Source of the DNA: Actinomycetes bacterium
GTDB taxonomy: Bacteria; Actinomycetota; Actinomycetes; Propionibacteriales; Propionibacteriaceae
Direction of reading: 5' to 3'
Length of the DNA stretch: 6,457 bases
Assembly (NCBI GenBank): GCA_009785885.1
Contig: WQUE01000078.1
Span: 1-6,457, forward strand
The stretch's first letter is position 1. Each line of letters starts with the position of its first letter. The translations under genes were made by a program, and so were the position numbers. The notes beneath the pieces are model-generated. The model worked only from the letters and a program-made list of their open reading frames with translations, did no database searches and had not been told where the DNA came from. This document shows, piece by piece, positions 6,169 to 6,457 of the stretch.

Positions 6169-6251
6169 CCAGGCCAGCGTCGGAACAGGACGACGCCTGA
6201 CCAAGCCGGCGGCCGAACGGGCGGTCGGCGGAACAGGACGGCGCCTGACCC
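6156..6251 (+). repeat. Degenerate repeats duplicating the brxL stop region
   Basis: GGACGACGCCTGACCA occurs identically at 6156-6171 and 6188-6203, with a third copy carrying two changes at 6236-6251. The copies start 32 and 48 bases apart. The first contains the last codons and stop (GAC GAC GCC TGA) of brxL. Between copies the related tracts GCGTCGGAACA and GGCGGAACA also recur. This looks like local tandem duplication of the gene's 3' end into the non-coding tail. Confidence 0.7.
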
Positions 6252-6257
6252 GGTCGG

Positions 6258-6278
6258 CGTCGGACCAACCGCCCGACG
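6258..6278. terminator. Weak candidate terminator hairpin between convergent genes
   Basis: CGTCGG (6258-6263) can pair with CCGACG (6273-6278) around a nine-base loop. It lies between the brxL stop and the end of the convergent minus-strand gene, where a bidirectional terminator would be expected. There is no T-run on either side and the stem is only six pairs, so support is weak. Confidence 0.25.
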
Positions 6279-6293
6279 ACGAAGCCGCTCCGG

Positions 6294-6457
6294 CTACGCC
6301 GTGATGTTGGCGCTCGTGACCCGGGCCCAGGCCAGGGAGCCGAAGATCGCCACCCAGGCCAGTTGGACGAGCAAGCCCGTGCGCAGGAGGCCGCCGTCGG
6401 GCTGGGCGAAGAGGAATGTCGTCAGGTCCATCCAGTGGCGCGTCAAGAGCCCCGGGT
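6294..6457 (-). CDS. Membrane protein C-terminus, probably ABC-2-type permease (5' end outside window)
   Basis: The minus strand is open from the window edge to a TAG at 6296-6294, giving 53 residues. They read as one hydrophobic membrane segment, LLVQLAWVAIFGSLAWARV, followed by a short tail TSANITA. Before it stands a loop with WMDLTTFLF and QPDGGLLRTG. A last helix followed by a short polar tail, with a preceding Leu/Gly-rich segment, is the usual ending of ABC-2-family permease subunits in actinobacteria, which export drugs or other substrates with an ATPase partner. The gene is convergent to brxL and unrelated to BREX, so it probably marks chromosomal DNA beyond the defence operon. One transmembrane segment is not enough to exclude other membrane protein families. 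Confidence 0.5.
   Translation of the reverse strand, partial: PGLLTRHWMDLTTFLFAQPDGGLLRTGLLVQLAWVAIFGSLAWARVTSANITA

Noticed and set aside
1..6457. CRISPR array, tRNA or rRNA gene, insertion sequence
   Set aside because: No regularly spaced direct repeats of CRISPR type, no transposase frame with inverted ends, and no RNA-gene-like sequence were seen on reading both strands.

Overview
The window is high-GC (roughly two thirds G+C by eye) with compact, overlapping genes, a GTG start and GC-rich third codon positions. Together with the protein families this suggests an actinobacterium, but nothing here fixes the genus. It looks like the 3' part of a BREX (bacteriophage exclusion) defence island.

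Left part (1-1294), four small genes in two toxin-antitoxin-like pairs, all on the + strand. A truncated BrnT-like toxin reading frame (1-204) is coupled by an ATGA overlap to a ribbon-helix-helix antitoxin (201-464). After a 109-base gap with a candidate extended -10 promoter and an inverted repeat comes an AbrB/MazE-type swapped-hairpin antitoxin (574-852), overlapping a PIN-domain RNase toxin (836-1294).

Central part (1393-6168), the two BREX genes. pglZ (832 aa, type A, alkaline-phosphatase fold) is followed after 66 bases by brxL (736 aa, BrxL DNA-binding domain plus AAA+ ATPase). A perfect 14-bp palindrome lies between them. This BrxL is unusual: no Lon-like C-terminal domain is recognisable. 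After a ~59-residue low-complexity linker it carries a domain resembling the C-terminal PLD-like domain of eukaryotic MITD1 (MIT_C), including the HDR...GW...GRGLD signature.

Right part (6169-6457). A small degenerate tandem repeat duplicates the 3' end of brxL, stop codon included. A weak hairpin follows. A convergent minus-strand gene fragment then reads as the C-terminus of a membrane protein, probably an ABC-2-type permease. This is likely the end of the BREX operon and the right edge of the island.

Working model: PglZ and BrxL act with BrxA/B/C and the PglX methyltransferase, which would be expected upstream of position 1, to block phage replication. The toxin-antitoxin pairs just upstream of pglZ may stabilise the island or act as a second, abortive layer of defence. 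That role is inferred from gene order only.
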